Positions 21,834 to 32,258 of a DNA stretch of 64,000 bases are shown piece after piece. This DNA is from Oegoconia quadripuncta. Its lineage: Eukaryota; Arthropoda; Insecta; Lepidoptera; Autostichidae. A program made the position numbers and the translations under genes. The notes below the pieces were generated by a model. The model ran no database searches. It was not told where the DNA came from and worked only from the letters and a program-made list of their open reading frames with translations. Location of the stretch: the NCBI GenBank assembly GCA_949316235.1, contig OX438759.1, positions 19,220,618-19,284,617 of the forward strand, in the 5' to 3' direction. Each line of letters begins with the position of its first letter. Position 1 is the stretch's first letter.

Positions 21834-24800
21834 ATGAGCGAGAGGCAGACAAGAAGCATGTCTCGGCGAAATGAAGATAGTGTTGAAAGAGGGGAGGCAG
21901 GCCCGCGAGTGGTGTTTGTTCGCGACGGTGGCGCCGCCGGTGTGCGTGAAGATCGGTTCACCGTTGTTGGAACAGCCGCGCCTACCCCTCCAACAGCTTC
22001 TGCGATTGCCGACTCTGGCGTTGTGATCGGCGATGTACCTCGTGTTATGCCGAGTCAAGATTACCGAGTGTACGATCATCGTGTGACTGTGGAACCAAGT
22101 GAGCCTGTTGCCGCCTGCAGTAATGAACCGCCTCGTATCCCCGTGGACATTGAAGGCAGTGTAATTGTGGATCCGCGTCCTGTTTTTCGACTGCAACCGA
22201 TCCAAGAAAGTTACCCAGTGGCGAAGAGTAGTGCCGGAAGCAATTTGTCGGGATCGAGACGTACGCGGCGCATGCTAGATATGCAAGCTCAATTAAAGCA
22301 GCATGAATATGAAGCTGCTATGGAGAGAGCTCGTATACACGATGATGTGGCTCAGAAGAAGATAGATATGTACAGAGCCAACATGGAAGCCGCAATAGCA
22401 GCTGACGACGAAGAGGAAGAACGCTCACAGGTCGGAAGAGGGGTACAACAGCGTCGCGTGGAAGAATGGCTGGACACGACCCCCGCTTATCAGCGTCCGC
22501 CTGCAGCAACGGCCGCCGAGACGTCGGCGCCACCTCCGCCGCAAACGACGGCAAACCCGCCTCAACAGGAGGCGCCCGCACCGCAACCAACTCCGTGGAC
22601 AACGCCTGCTCCACGCCGAGAACGTTCGTCGGAACGTCACCGTGGTCGCGCTGAAGGGCTTGAACAATTAGCTGAAGCTATTATTGGCATGTCTCGCCCT
22701 AAGCCGCGCCAAACCTACGAGTTGCCTCGATTCGACGGGAACCCCGCCGAGTGGATCGCCTTCAAGCGAAGTTATGAAAGATCGACAGCCGCGTACAACT
22801 TCGCTCCGTTTGAAAATATGGCACGCCTACAACAAGCATTGTGTGGTGAAGCTAAAACAGTGGTGGAAGACCTTCTTCGATCAGCATCGAACCCGGACAC
22901 TGTCATTAGTGCGTTGTGTGATGAGTTCGGACATCCGGGTGCAATTTTGGACTGTGCTCTTCGGAAGATAAGAGCGCTTCCTCGAGTGACAGACAGTGGT
23001 CGCGAACTACGTAAGTTCACTTCAGTGGTGCGAAACTGTGTGTCTTTACTGAAAGACGCATGCGCGGACGGTTTTGTGAATAACGCACAAATAGTGAGCG
23101 AGTTGTTAAACAAATTAACATCCATACAACGTGCTAAGTATGGTGACTATTTGAGAGTGCGCGATAAAGACTCAAGTATGGACTTAAGAGTGTCTCCAAA
23201 TTTAGAAGTGTTTTTGGACTTTATCACTGAGCTGACTCAGTCAGCTTCCTATGTGTTTCCGTACACCCTCACGTCGCAACCGCAAGCTTCGACTAGTGCG
23301 CCGTCTGGCTTCGCATCGCGTAATCGAATAGTGCCGGTTCGTCACGTGGTGCATAAAGTAGCCACAGTCGCTACAGCCTCAACCGCGACGCCTCGCGGGG
23401 CAGGCCCGTCTCGCCGCCCTACTACTTCGAATAGTAGTAATTGTGAACTGTGTAGCGGTGATCATAGACTTCATCAGTGCAAACGGTTTTTAGCGATGAA
23501 CAATAATGAACGATGGGAAGTCGCTAAAACAAACAAAATATGTTTCAAGTGTTTGGACAAGAAACATCCGCGTGTGTTTTGTGTGGCGCAAAGGTGCTCG
23601 GAGTGTTACGCGCCCCACCATGCTCTTTTACATTTTAAACGGCCGCCGTCGGCCAAAGAGCAATCAGTGAACACGGACTCGAAAGTTGAGAAAGTGACAA
23701 GTGTTGGACAAAGGAGTTCGAAAGCTCTTCTAAAAATGATACCGGTGACAATTTTATGGGACAATTGTAATGTGAATACTTACGCTCTACTGGACGATGG
23801 TGCGTCTGTTTCGCTAGTTAGTAGTGATATTGTTCCGGTAAACAATTGTGCAGAAAAATCACCGTTAACAATTGTGACCGCGCAAGGTCACGTGATATCG
23901 GACAATGACTCTCGTGAAGTGCAGCTGTGTTTACGCGGTGTTAACGGGACTGTGCGTAAAGTAAAAGTGCGCACTCTTAGTGGTCTTGACCTACCGAAAC
24001 AATCGGTTCCAGTGGGTCTGAAGAACAGTTATGTGCACCTCAGAGACTTGGATTGCAGTGATTTTCTGGAATGCAGTGACACCAAGGATTGCAGTGAGGG
24101 AAGGGATGTGAAGCCCCTACTACTCCTCGGTCAGGATAACTGGGAGCTCATCGTCGGCCGGGAAATGCGTCAAGGTAAATCCGGTCAACCAGTCGCTTCT
24201 CTCACTGAGCTAGGATGGGTCATACATGGACCCATAGGAAAGCTAGGATCTAAATGCGATTCTGAACGTGTTAATTGCTTGGCAGTGGTAGAGTCTGATT
24301 TACACACTTTAGTTAAAAACCAATTCGAATTAGAATCTATCGGTGTGTCCCAACTACCACGTAAAAATTGTGAGTCCGAGCGAGCCAATAGTATTTTGCA
24401 TAATACTAGCAAACGTGTTGATGGAGGCTGGGAAGTAGGTTTGCTTTGGAAGCTCGATAATCCGGAGTTTCCAAATAACTATAATATGGCTAGGAATCGT
24501 CTCTTAGGTATAGAAAAGCGTATGGATAAAGATCCTATTTTTGCCGCTGCATATGAGGCTCAAATTGAGAGACTTTTTAAAGAAGGCTATGCAGAAAAAG
24601 TTGACTCAGATCGGGAATCGAACCCGCGATGGTTTTTACCTCACTTTGGGGTACTTAACCCAAATAAGCCCGGTAAGCTTCGTTTAGTTTTTGACGCAGC
24701 CGCCTCTCATTTAGGAAATTCACTAAATGATCATTTAGTTAGTGGTCCTGATTTATTAAATTCATTGATCGATGTATTAGTTAAGTTTCGTTTAGGTAAA

Positions 24801-27611
24801 ATAGCCATTAAGGCAGACATAGCTGATATGTTCATGCGTGTAAAGATACGCCCTGATGATCGTGGAGCGCAATCATTTTTGTGGCGGGGCCGGGATCGAA
24901 CCCGGACCCCCGACGTGTATACTATGTCATCAATGATTTTCGGAGCAACGTCCTCGCCTACTTCTGCTATTTTTATTTTAAATAAAAATGCGAGTGAATT
25001 CGCAAATTCACATTGTGAGGCTGTGAAAGCCATTAATGAAAAACATTACATGGACGATTATTTGGATAGCATGGACAGCGATCAAGTTGCGAAGAAAATG
25101 ATAGATGACGTATCTGCTGTGCATGCAGCGGGTGGTTTCCATATCAGGGGGTGGGTTACTAACTCCCCTACATTGCATGCTCAACTTCAGGCGGACAATT
25201 CTAATATAGTCCAATTGGAAAATGCGAACGGAGCTGAAGAGAGAACGTTAGGGCTGATATGGAATCCACGTACAGATGATTTAGGTTTTGACGTGTCTTT
25301 AAAGCGTTTATCTCCACAGATAGCTTCTGGACAGGTAATACCTACCAAAAGGGAATTTTTAAGAGCAGTGATGTCCATCTTTGACCCCCTAGGCTTTCTT
25401 TGTCCGGTCATTATTCCCACTCGCATTTTGTTACAACAAATCTGGCGGTCGGGAATCAATTGGGACGATCAGTTGCTGGACAAGGAGGCTGAGGCCTGGC
25501 TAACTTGGGTCAAAAACGTTCCTAAAATAGGAAATATTAAAATTCCCCGTTGGTACGGTATTGATGTAAATAATAATAATTTGCAGTTACATGTGTTCGG
25601 AGACGCGAGCGAGGTGGCTTATGCCGCAGTAGCCTATTTAGTAGGTTCTAACGAGTTAGGTGAGCACGTGTGTGCGCTTGTAGCCGGGAAGGCGCGTGTG
25701 GCTCCGATAAAGATGATTTCGGTGCCACGTTTAGAGCTACAAGCGGCAGTTTTAGTGTGCAGATTAGCGGACACAGTGGTCAATGCACTAGGGCTTCCTA
25801 ACGTGCGTCGTTATTTATGGACAGACTCTAAAACGGTCTTAAATTGGATAAATTCATGTAGTCGCGATTATCAGAAATTCGTAGCGTTTAGATTAGGTGA
25901 AATCGAGAGTAGGAGTGAGAGAAGCGAGTGGGGCTGGGTACCTTCACGTGAGAACCCGGCCGATGAGGGGACAAAGGTTGTCTGGCCGCGGGAATGTAGT
26001 ATGTGGGTTTCGGGTCCTTCCTTTCTGTGCGATCCGCAAGCACCATGGCCAACCATAGATGCGGCCGAGTTGTCGGCCGCCCCTGATGTTGACACAGAGC
26101 GCTTAACGCGCGCTCGTGTCCTCGCCTGCGCCGAGCCGTCGGCGCCGCTGATTGATACAGCGCGCTTTTCGTCGTGGCGCCGCGCGATACGCGTGGCTGC
26201 GCGCGTATTAACTTTTGTGAGGCGCTGCCAACGCCGCCTTGCAACTCACATGGACCATGCCATCGTGACGGAGGCCGAAGGGCTTCTGCTTCGTCAATCT
26301 CAGGCGCGCTCATTTGCGCCCGAGATAGCTGCGCTCAATTCTGGCCGGGGACTCCCGCCGAATAGCAACCTTCGAGCCCTTGATCCAATCATCTTTGAAG
26401 ACGGATTTTTACGAGTTAGGGGCCGCATAGCCGCCGCCCCCGAGCTCACCTTTGGAGAACGCCATCCGGTGATTCTAGACGGGCGTGACCCCATAACGCG
26501 CCTACTAGTTCACCATTACCACGTTCGCGCCCTACATGCGAACCATGAACAAGTTATTAACAATATGAGAGAAAGATATTGGGTGGTGCATCTACGACCA
26601 ACTGTTAAAAAGATTGTTGCATCCTGTCAACCCTGCCGACTTGCCCGGGCGCAACCACAAATACCAAAGATGGCCGATCTTCCCGCCGCGCGTCTTACCT
26701 CAAATAGACGCGCATTCGTAAATTGTGGGGTGGATTATTTTGGCCCTATGATTGTTGCCATCGGCCGCCGACGAGAGAAACGCTGGGGTGTGCTGTTTAC
26801 ATGCCTGGCTACCCGAGCTGTACATCTGGAGTTGGCAGCTTCTTTGAACACCGACTCTGTAATTATGGCAATTCGACGTTTAACCGCCCGCCGGGGTCGT
26901 CCCGCCATCTTCTTCAGTGATCGCGGGACTAATTTCATCGGAGCAAACAATGAACTTCGTGCAGCGCTCCAAGAATTCGACGCTAAAGAAACAGCAGCGA
27001 GATATGGTGTGGAATGGCGATTCAATCCCCCCTCTGCTCCTCACATGGGGGGAATTTGGGAACGCCTTGTACGCTCTGTTAAAAACGCATTGAAAGCAAC
27101 CTTGAAAGAGCAAACTCCAAGAGAGGAGGTTTTACACACTTTGCTGCTTGAGGCCGAGTTAACAATAAACACTCGTCCCCTAACCTATATTACTGATGAC
27201 CCCACGAACCCGGTAGTATTAACACCAAACCATTTACTACTCGGAACAACGACGGGTGATGCACCAATGGTTCCTGCTGATCCAGCCGATGTGAACGCGA
27301 GGAGACAATGGAGGCAGGCCAATGCGTTGGCCGATGCTTTCTGGCGTCGATGGCGCCGCGAGTACCTGCCGACACTTCAACGACGGTCGAAATGGACTGA
27401 TGACGTTCCGCCAGTGAAAGTGAGTGATATCGCTCTAATATGCGATAGTGCGTTGCCTAGAAATCAGTGGCTTAAAGGCAAAGTAATAAAAGTGAATGTC
27501 GCGAGAGACGGCAAAGTGCGGTCCGTAGTTTTAAGGACTCATAATGGGACTCTATTTCGACCTGTCGCCCGAATCATTGTGCTCCCCACCGATGATGTAG
27601 TAATCGGATGA
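21834..27611 (+). CDS. BEL/Pao gag-pol polyprotein
   Basis: 1,925 codons from ATG 21834 (MSERQTRSMSRRNE). The same frame is open upstream to 21633 inside the LTR, but the start at 21834 lies after the LTR and fits a genomic transcript. Seen in order: charged coiled-coil-like segment (about 142-197); proline-rich stretch (about 217-260); DUF1759-type gag region from PRFDG (about 298-440); zinc knuckles at 537-549 (CX2CX3HX4C) and 570-583 (CX2CX4HX4C); aspartic protease site LLDDGAS at D654/D655; reverse transcriptase with first Asp D995 and YMDD at 1072-1075; RNase H residues D1257, E1301, D1331, D1377; integrase zinc region (His near 1560, CxxC 1598-1601) and D1634, D1696, E1743; DUF5641-like C-terminus (about 1822 on). 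Gag and pol share one frame. No stop or frameshift seen. Confidence 0.95.
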   Translation: MSERQTRSMSRRNEDSVERGEAGPRVVFVRDGGAAGVREDRFTVVGTAAPTPPTASAIADSGVVIGDVPRVMPSQDYRVYDHRVTVEPSEPVAACSNEPPRIPVDIEGSVIVDPRPVFRLQPIQESYPVAKSSAGSNLSGSRRTRRMLDMQAQLKQHEYEAAMERARIHDDVAQKKIDMYRANMEAAIAADDEEEERSQVGRGVQQRRVEEWLDTTPAYQRPPAATAAETSAPPPPQTTANPPQQEAPAPQPTPWTTPAPRRERSSERHRGRAEGLEQLAEAIIGMSRPKPRQTYELPRFDGNPAEWIAFKRSYERSTAAYNFAPFENMARLQQALCGEAKTVVEDLLRSASNPDTVISALCDEFGHPGAILDCALRKIRALPRVTDSGRELRKFTSVVRNCVSLLKDACADGFVNNAQIVSELLNKLTSIQRAKYGDYLRVRDKDSSMDLRVSPNLEVFLDFITELTQSASYVFPYTLTSQPQASTSAPSGFASRNRIVPVRHVVHKVATVATASTATPRGAGPSRRPTTSNSSNCELCSGDHRLHQCKRFLAMNNNERWEVAKTNKICFKCLDKKHPRVFCVAQRCSECYAPHHALLHFKRPPSAKEQSVNTDSKVEKVTSVGQRSSKALLKMIPVTILWDNCNVNTYALLDDGASVSLVSSDIVPVNNCAEKSPLTIVTAQGHVISDNDSREVQLCLRGVNGTVRKVKVRTLSGLDLPKQSVPVGLKNSYVHLRDLDCSDFLECSDTKDCSEGRDVKPLLLLGQDNWELIVGREMRQGKSGQPVASLTELGWVIHGPIGKLGSKCDSERVNCLAVVESDLHTLVKNQFELESIGVSQLPRKNCESERANSILHNTSKRVDGGWEVGLLWKLDNPEFPNNYNMARNRLLGIEKRMDKDPIFAAAYEAQIERLFKEGYAEKVDSDRESNPRWFLPHFGVLNPNKPGKLRLVFDAAASHLGNSLNDHLVSGPDLLNSLIDVLVKFRLGKIAIKADIADMFMRVKIRPDDRGAQSFLWRGRDRTRTPDVYTMSSMIFGATSSPTSAIFILNKNASEFANSHCEAVKAINEKHYMDDYLDSMDSDQVAKKMIDDVSAVHAAGGFHIRGWVTNSPTLHAQLQADNSNIVQLENANGAEERTLGLIWNPRTDDLGFDVSLKRLSPQIASGQVIPTKREFLRAVMSIFDPLGFLCPVIIPTRILLQQIWRSGINWDDQLLDKEAEAWLTWVKNVPKIGNIKIPRWYGIDVNNNNLQLHVFGDASEVAYAAVAYLVGSNELGEHVCALVAGKARVAPIKMISVPRLELQAAVLVCRLADTVVNALGLPNVRRYLWTDSKTVLNWINSCSRDYQKFVAFRLGEIESRSERSEWGWVPSRENPADEGTKVVWPRECSMWVSGPSFLCDPQAPWPTIDAAELSAAPDVDTERLTRARVLACAEPSAPLIDTARFSSWRRAIRVAARVLTFVRRCQRRLATHMDHAIVTEAEGLLLRQSQARSFAPEIAALNSGRGLPPNSNLRALDPIIFEDGFLRVRGRIAAAPELTFGERHPVILDGRDPITRLLVHHYHVRALHANHEQVINNMRERYWVVHLRPTVKKIVASCQPCRLARAQPQIPKMADLPAARLTSNRRAFVNCGVDYFGPMIVAIGRRREKRWGVLFTCLATRAVHLELAASLNTDSVIMAIRRLTARRGRPAIFFSDRGTNFIGANNELRAALQEFDAKETAARYGVEWRFNPPSAPHMGGIWERLVRSVKNALKATLKEQTPREEVLHTLLLEAELTINTRPLTYITDDPTNPVVLTPNHLLLGTTTGDAPMVPADPADVNARRQWRQANALADAFWRRWRREYLPTLQRRSKWTDDVPPVKVSDIALICDSALPRNQWLKGKVIKVNVARDGKVRSVVLRTHNGTLFRPVARIIVLPTDDVVIG

Positions 27612-27634
27612 TAATTAATCTGTATCCTCTTACT

Positions 27635-27645
27635 AGGGGGTGGAA
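27635..27645 (+). promoter_or_regulatory. Polypurine tract
   Basis: AGGGGGTGGAA abuts the 3' LTR and is the expected plus-strand DNA primer, interrupted by a single T. Confidence 0.85.
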
Positions 27646-28249
27646 TGTTAAGGAGCACAGTGATTCGTGGTTGTATTTTTGTAATTTTGTGTATTTTTTT
27701 GTGTAATCGATGATTTTATTGATTTGTATAGAGTCGATGTCGAGCCGACCGCAGTGGGAGTATTTTGGCCGCCAGAGGCGCTTTTTTTAATAAAAAATAG
27801 AAATTTAAGTGGGTACTTTTGAAAGTTTATTCGCCTCGGGTTCTGATTGGATAAAAATAATTAATTCCTGTAATCCTATTGGACATCCAGTCAGGACCCG
27901 ACGATTTTGTCATGATAAAAGAAAGGTGCCCACGGTAGTCTGTCTAGTTACAAGCACAACGTCAAATACTGCGGTCGGTTCTCGGAAAAGTAAAGTTTGT
28001 GAAATTGTGAATTGTGAGAATTAAAGAAGAATAGTTTTCAACACTATCAAGAGTTTTGTTTATACTTCGGCATCCCCAAGAAGATTGTGTGTGTGTGTGT
28101 GCGGTGTCGAAGTGCCGATTTTCGCCGAGCTCCCGCTGGCTCCATCTTCCCTCTCGCTCCCGTCGTCGTCCGTCTCTCTCGAACCGCTGACTTACCAGAG
28201 CGACCCCAGAGTGGCGCTCTATTTTACTTGTTTCAAAATAACGTCTACA
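27646..28249 (+). repeat. 3' LTR of BEL/Pao element
   Basis: 604 bp, same ends and same AATAAA (27789-27794) as the 5' copy. The translated frames inside both LTRs are also identical, which supports sequence identity. Confidence 0.95.
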
Positions 28250-28254
28250 GGAAG
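28250..28254. other. Target site duplication, right
   Basis: GGAAG, identical to 21187-21191. Confidence 0.9.
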
Positions 28255-28356
28255 TGTAAATTAAAGTGCGTAATGAAACTTTCTTATTACCACAAGAAGC
28301 CGCCTTAATCTTTCGTAAAGAATTCTGCCACTTTACTGAAGAATGACTCTGTATAG

Positions 28357-28700
28357 TCAAAGTAAAAAATGCTTTATTTTGTAGATACACAGCGTACATT
28401 TAAAATAGTCAATTTTATATTTTTTAAGCTACTGCTTGTTCAAAATGAAATTTTCCCCTGAGAAGAACAAGCAAGAAACTCATGGGCTTGCTCTTTTAAA
28501 AACAGGTTATTATTATTACAAATAGGTTTTACATTTCATTATTAATTGTGAAATAGAAATAGAATATAATGCAAATAAATAGTCTGATATTTTATAATAT
28601 GCTTTCTTAATACGTTTCTGTTTTAGAGTATCTTTCAATTTATTGAAAGGAAGATTTTGTATAATCAACAGGAACTTTATTGAAAAAGCGTATACATAAC
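28357..28700 (-). mobile_element. LINE-k 3' end with reverse transcriptase C-terminus remnant
   Basis: Starts at the 3' tail (complement of AATAAAGCATTTTTTAC), continues through GAGAAGAACAAGCAAGAAAC, and at its far end encodes FNKLKDTLKQKRIKKAYYKI, the C-terminal stretch also seen at 43590. It begins 103 bp downstream of the BEL/Pao target duplication. Confidence 0.8.
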
Positions 28701-28920
28701 CCTTTGAATGAATTACTGATATACGACGAATGACTTGTTTTGGCTGAGACTAACTTCACTAAACTGAAGAAATAAGAGAAACAAGACATAACTGTATGGG
28801 CTTAGATCCCTTTTCCTTGTCTGAGAGGAGTGAAAACAAAAAAAATGACTGTGTTTGTGCCAATTTTTAAACGACTAAATTCCAACTGGCATACAGCGAG
28901 TCGCCATTTCTGTAATACCA

Positions 28921-28947
28921 TATAATAATAATAATAATAATAATAAA
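28921..28947 (+). repeat. AAT microsatellite
   Basis: About nine ATA/AAT units, next to a duplicated 109-bp segment. Confidence 0.8.
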
Positions 28948-28956
28948 AATTAAATA

Positions 28957-29065
28957 TTCCAAAGCAATTGGATAAACATATTTTATAACAATTCATAAAA
29001 GTAACATCAGGATACACTAGAGTATGTGTGTGCTACAGTCGTACAAATGGGTCATAGCTCAGTAT
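28957..29065 (-). repeat. Retroposon 3' region, copy 1 of local pair
   Basis: TTCCAAAGCAATTGGATAAA through ATGGGTCATAGCTCAGTAT is repeated almost exactly at 29976-30082, about 1 kb away. Confidence 0.8.
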
Positions 29066-29069
29066 TATA

Positions 29070-29925
29070 ATTTTTAAATATATTTAAAGTCAGGTTAAAT
29101 AGGCATCTTCTGGGAAAGCTCGTTCCATCGTAGACCTTATCTCGACATTAGTCCAGATTAAGGTCAAGAGCGATACCATTCTAATTAAAAAAAAAAAAAA
29201 AAAAATATCCACCATCCAATAATTCATCAATTCAAAACCGACAAATGAGTTCCGTACTGTTTGTTAGCTTTGTATAAAGATGTCATTTACATACACAGTG
29301 TATTGAAGACTAATTAATTAATCACATCATAGCTTAATCATTGATCAAATATGTTGAGAGACCGACGCCGTATTCCGATGGCAGCAGTGTTGTCTGATTG
29401 ATTGATTATCGCATAATGTTCGGGACTATTGGGGTGTACAGAGGGGAAACGGGCCTGGGAACTTTATTCTTTGCAATAAAGTAAAGTTGCTTGACATGCT
29501 TTCCTCATTTATTTTTCAAGCGCATCTCAAGATGTTCAAGTGAGTGACAAGCATTGAAATATTTTTCATCAATCAACGTCCGGCACGTGTTGGAGCGAAC
29601 TACGTAGTTTGCTTGCCTGTAAGCATGTTTCGAGATTCGATCGCTGTATTTTGATGTGAAATTATTAGGTTTACGGTCAGGTTTGCTGTTAAATTCCCGG
29701 TATATTGTAGGCATTACCTACTTCTGAGTATCACGGTGACGATTGTACTAATAAATTGAAAATTTTGAAAGCCCCTCGAGAAAAAATTATAGACCAAACC
29801 AACTATGTTAAAACCTAGCCCCGTATTTAATTTTACATATAAAAACCATGTTAATACCTAATTAACTGCGAAACAAGTTGCCCGATTTTCTCAAACTGCA
29901 CTCAAATCGGAACACACATTGCAAA
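29070..29925. other. No recognised feature
   Basis: Contains an 18-base A-run near 29188-29205 (likely an old retroposon tail) and otherwise unassigned AT-rich sequence. The frame at 29505-29714 has no family resemblance. Confidence 0.35.
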
Positions 29926-30082
29926 GATAGATAAATAGTTTATTTGTATCTCCAGTCACACACATACTATAAGTTCCAAAGCAATTGGATAAACATATTT
30001 TATAACAATTCATAAAAGTAACATCAGGATACACTAGAGTATGTGTGTGCTACAGTCGTACAAATGGGTCATAGCTCAGTAT
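29926..30082 (-). mobile_element. Retroposon 3' end with GATA tail, copy 2 of local pair
   Basis: GATAGATAAATAGTTTATTT and CAGTCACACACATACTATAA precede the duplicated block. The 42758-42900 segment has the same GATA plus TTTATTTG-CAGTCACACACATAC start, so these are minus-strand LINE 3' ends. Confidence 0.6.
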
Positions 30083-30084
30083 GT

Positions 30085-30740
30085 ATAATTGCTCAGAGAG
30101 CAAAACACTGATTTTCAGCTATTACCCACGAGGAGACACTGGTACAAAAGAGAACAACCAGACTAGCATATTTTACTGTGCGCGTCATTGAATAATGTCA
30201 CGTAGGTATATGTGTATTCAAATGCAATTCAAGATATATCCGAACAAAGACTGGACACACACACTATCTTTCTTCGTCGGAAGATAAAAACACGTAAACA
30301 TACGACCCTCTGCATCTACGACCTGTCGTGTTTGTATTAAACAAGCCGGATTGAAATTCGAAGTTGTTTACCTTAAAGCTTCAGAATTCTACGTGTTAAT
30401 TATGTAAATTATTGGCAACCAATCGCCGTCACCCCTACTGAGTACCGCTGAGAACTCGACCAATGAAATGTCACAAAACGTATAATTAATGAACACGTGT
30501 ATCGTTCCGACACGTGACGTTCACTTGATGAATGAAAGCATGAATAAATAGTCTCAGAATGCCGGTTCACTCCTATTGTTGAGTTGTGGCGCATATTACG
30601 TTATTCAGCAGGTTCTGTGAACACCATTTGTGGGTTCAGGGCTGTACTGCTATTTCACGAAGGTAATTTACGAATCCAACTCGGCTGTGACCGTTTGGGA
30701 TGCTACGTAACACCTTCTTATCTCAAATACCGCAATGTCT
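30085..30740. other. No recognised feature
   Basis: Unassigned sequence. The minus-strand frame at 30409-30594 is not recognisable. Confidence 0.35.
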
Positions 30741-30744
30741 CAAG

Positions 30745-31020
30745 ACGAAAGTATTTGATCAGTGTGTGTTGCTGATGATGACATATGGAACTGAAACGTG
30801 GTCGCTCGCTATGGGCCTGACAAGAAGGCTCAAGGTCACCCAAATGTAGAGAGAGCTATGCTCAGAGTCTCCCTGCGGGATCGAATCAGAAATGAGGAAA
30901 TCCGCAGGAGAACCAAGGCGACCGATATAGCCCGAAGAATTGCCAAACATAAGTGGCAGTGGACGGGGCACGTTGCTCCTAGGACCGACGGTCATTGGGG
31001 CCGAACAGTTCTCGATTAGT
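30745..31020 (+). pseudogene. RTE-type LINE, C-terminal reverse transcriptase with frameshift
   Basis: The first frame reads VLLMMTYGTETWSLAMGLTR and RLKVTQM then a stop. A second frame continues as ERAMLRVSLRDRIRNEEIRR and QWTGHV to a stop at 31019. TYG-ETW and ERAML-SLRDRIRNEEIR are hallmark C-terminal segments of RTE-clade LINEs. The frame changes near 30850, so this is a dead copy. Confidence 0.85.
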
Positions 31021-31184
31021 AACGTCTGGCGTAGTCTGGGATGGGTGATCATCATCAACAGCCTTACACATCACTGTTGGGGCAGTCACTATCACTAGGA
31101 GAGGGTATGGGCCGTATGGGCCCACGCAGGTCCAGTGCGGATTGGCAGCTTTGTATCAGAGTTTTTTGGCCACCGACTTGGCTT

Positions 31185-31265
31185 CAGTTGCCTTAACGAC
31201 CTACCTCCAATTGAAAACAACTGCCGACTATTTAACGCGCCCTCCGAAGCATGGGATCACTAGAA
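31185..31265 (-). repeat. 5S-type SINE body scrap
   Basis: CAATTGAAAACAACTGCCGAC, ACTATTTAACGCGCCCTCC and GAAGCATGG match the body next to the 5S-like segment at 40010-40085. Confidence 0.5.
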
Positions 31266-31729
31266 TTATCCTATATCTTTTGAGTTGAAGACAGTCGTTA
31301 AGCCAAGTCCGTGGTCTATGCAGAAGCGACTTAAAAGCACAGACAGGTGGCCGCTAGTCTGACACAAATACTCCGTCTACAGTAGGCCAACGTGGGTTAT
31401 TTAGAGTCAGATCCTCTAATAGAGGAATAGTGGGAAGGATGTGCCGCTGCATGGTAAGGCTATGAGTGAACCATTTTTATGGTTTTCGTAGGGAAGAGAT
31501 CGTTATCCGCCCATAACATACAGTGTGGAAAGATAAATCGGGTCCTTGAGGGAAACTATACCTTAAATCCTTAAGCTGGCTCATTTTATTTAAAGGAGAC
31601 ATTCCTTTATTTTTAAAAAGAAACATAACTGCATTCAAAGACTTTCTAAAACCCGCTTGCCTCGCCCGGGACTCGAAACAACTTAAATTCAAAAACAAAC
31701 TCCTTCTTTTTTTATACTAATCGATAGTA

Positions 31730-32220
31730 TTGGGTCTTTACCTATGAAATTGAAGTTTGTTTTCATCGTTAATCATATGTACCAATTCCTGCGATTTTCA
31801 AAGCTATATCCAAATTTGTTGTTTATTTGGAAAATGGAATATTATTTCACGGTTTCACATGAAATTTGTACATTTTATATACAATGCATATTTCTGTAAC
31901 AATTTTGTGTACAATAAAGGTATTAAGATAAGATAAGATAAATATTTTTTAATTTCTGGGCTAAATCACATAATAAAAAAAATTTGAACAGAGCTCTTTT
32001 CATGTGTTTCCCATAATCATTTCTTAGATTCGCTGAAACTTTTATAAAGCGGTTACTTTTAAAAATTAACGCTGCCTATACTTAACTTAATGTTATCCGA
32101 TAATACACACAAAGTTTAGCTAAATTTGAATTTGCCGTTCCCAAAAAAAAAAACAAAAATGTTTGTTTGGAGAAAACAGAAATTCTTCATACAAAACGCC
32201 AATTTCATAGGTAAGGTTTT
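31730..32220 (-). mobile_element. Mariner-like MITE inside long-inverted-repeat element
   Basis: Left end TTGGGTCTTTACCTATGAAA preceded by TA. Right end complementary (CCAATTTCATAGGTAAGG) but with its terminal TA lost. Same family as 19583 and 38485, interrupted by a small retroposon at 31869. Confidence 0.8.
31869..31945 (+). mobile_element. Tiny 5'-truncated retroposon tail
   Basis: About 77 bp absent from the 19583 copy, ending CAATAAAGGTATT then AAGAT repeats, a LINE-tail-like structure dropped into the MITE. Confidence 0.6.
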
Positions 32221-32258
32221 TCTTATCCTGAATAATAATATTATTATTCAGGATAAGA
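32221..32258. repeat. Perfect 38-bp palindrome
   Basis: TCTTATCCTGAATAATAAT and its exact complement meet without a spacer at the junction between the mariner MITE and the right arm. Confidence 0.85.

Larger units (their letters stand above)
21192..28249 (+). mobile_element. BEL/Pao LTR retrotransposon, full length
   Basis: A 7,058-bp element: LTRs of 604 bp at each end, a 5-bp target duplication, a primer-binding-type sequence, one long gag-pol frame and a purine tract. Domain order gag, protease, reverse transcriptase, RNase H, integrase with a DUF5641-type tail is the BEL/Pao order (integrase last). The two LTRs look identical, and the frame is open for 1,925 codons, so the insertion is young and could be active. 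There is no env-like frame after pol: only 34 bp separate the stop from the 3' LTR. Confidence 0.95.

Noticed and set aside
24601..24635. SINE-like B-box (GGGAATCGAACCCGC) inside the reverse transcriptase, suggesting a SINE insertion
   Set aside because: The frame and surrounding reverse transcriptase residues are uninterrupted, so the match is coincidental.
25888..26313. Antisense frames within gag-pol (also 22772-23125, 22318-22614)
   Set aside because: Shadows of the coding strand with Arg/Ser/Pro-rich composition and no family resemblance.
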